DNA from: Acidobacteriota bacterium
GTDB lineage: Bacteria > Acidobacteriota > Terriglobia > Terriglobales > Acidobacteriaceae
DNA: 5,353 nt
Assembly: GCA_021779695.1 (NCBI GenBank)
Contig: JAJYAE010000304.1
Coordinates: 1-5,353 of the forward strand
Direction: 5' to 3'
Position 1 is the first letter of the stretch, and each line of letters opens with the position of its first letter. The notes under the pieces are model-generated. The model did not search any database and had not been told where the DNA came from. It saw only the letters and a list, made by a program, of their open reading frames with translations. The translations under genes were made by a program, and so were the position numbers. Below, in pieces: positions 4,945 to 5,353 of the stretch.

Positions 4945-5353
4945 CTAAACCCATTCGCCGTTGCGCATCAGGGGTTCGGCGGCGCCGGATGCGGTGATGC
5001 CGTCGATGTCCAGTTTGTCTGAGCCGATCATCCAATCGACGTGAATCAGGCTGTCATTGGCGCCTTTGGCTGCAAGCTGCTCCGGGGTGAGCTTGTCGCC
5101 GTCGCGCACGCAGGAGCTGTACGCCTGGCCCAGCGCGATGTGCGATGCTGCATTTTCGTCGAACAGAGTGTTGAAGAAGGTGAGTCCGCTGTGGGCGATG
5201 GGTGAAGAATGCGGCACCAGCGCGACTTCGCCCAGGCGGCGTGCGCCTTCGTCGGTCTCGATGAGCTTCTGCAGCACTTCCTGGCCTCGGGTGGCGCGGG
5301 CCTCGACGATGCAGCCGCGCTCAAAGCGAACCTGAATGCCTTCAATCATCGTG
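4945..5353 (-). CDS. M29-family aminopeptidase (AmpS/aminopeptidase T type), C-terminal part
   Basis: The last 135 or so codons of a metal-dependent aminopeptidase; the start lies beyond the right edge, because the frame remains open through the last base and the in-frame ATG at 5347-5349 is internal. Metal-site residues of the family can be placed by spacing: Glu in GEVALVP, His in [11 protein letters not shown] 29 residues later, Tyr in GQAY 7 residues after that, and His-X-Asp in HVDWMIG. These distances agree with Glu316, His345, Tyr352, His378 and Asp380 of Thermus AmpS. The family removes N-terminal residues from peptides in the cytoplasm using two divalent metal ions. The remaining metal ligand (Glu250 equivalent) would be outside the window. 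The C-terminus is intact, ending in GEWV and TAG. It converges on the radical SAM gene and shares its terminator. Confidence 0.92.
   Translation of the reverse strand, partial: TMIEGIQVRFERGCIVEARATRGQEVLQKLIETDEGARRLGEVALVPHSSPIAHSGLTFFNTLFDENAASHIALGQAYSSCVRDGDKLTPEQLAAKGANDSLIHVDWMIGSDKLDIDGITASGAAEPLMRNGEWV

Overview
This GC-rich window looks like a bacterial chromosome segment. Gene content and codon use suggest an acidobacterium, perhaps in the Terriglobia, but that is an impression from protein style and not a tested placement. The flanking genes are ordinary housekeeping-type genes: the 3' end of a membrane site-2 protease with CBS domains (left edge), a VIT1/CCC1-type metal transporter, a SPASM-like radical SAM enzyme, and the 3' part of an M29 aminopeptidase (right edge).

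Between the protease and the transporter (about 860-2950) lies a visibly AT-richer insert. By hand count, G+C is 21 of 60 at 1141-1200 and 28 of 60 at 2641-2700, against 43 of 60 at 4561-4620. The insert carries a complete AbiE-type (type IV) toxin-antitoxin pair: an AbiEi-family winged-helix antitoxin on the plus strand and an AbiEii/MenT-family nucleotidyltransferase toxin on the minus strand. Antitoxin and toxin genes of this family usually lie in one co-directional operon. Here they converge tail to tail, and their coding sequences overlap by 27 bp (2052-2078).

The roughly 425-bp gap before the antitoxin holds the most striking non-coding structure. Two perfect palindromes (26 bp at 914-939 and 30 bp at 1017-1046) share the core GGTATATATACC, and a third, incomplete copy of the core lies at 1136-1146. 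The centres are 105 and 110 bp apart. A further 18-bp perfect palindrome (901-918) overlaps the first. The best reading is an autoregulatory operator array for the AbiEi protein, in a layout separated from the toxin gene.

Layout: M50/CBS protease (+, partial, 3-767); hairpin and operator array (about 807-1146); AbiEi antitoxin (+, 1194-2078); AbiEii toxin (-, 2052-2942); VIT-family transporter (-, 2982-3677), 39 bp upstream of the toxin and in the same direction; 121-bp divergent spacer; radical SAM gene (+, 3799-4863); bidirectional terminator (about 4894-4927); M29 aminopeptidase (-, partial, 4945-5353).

The toxin could be transcribed from the transporter side while the antitoxin is controlled by the palindrome array, so the two halves of the module may be regulated independently.
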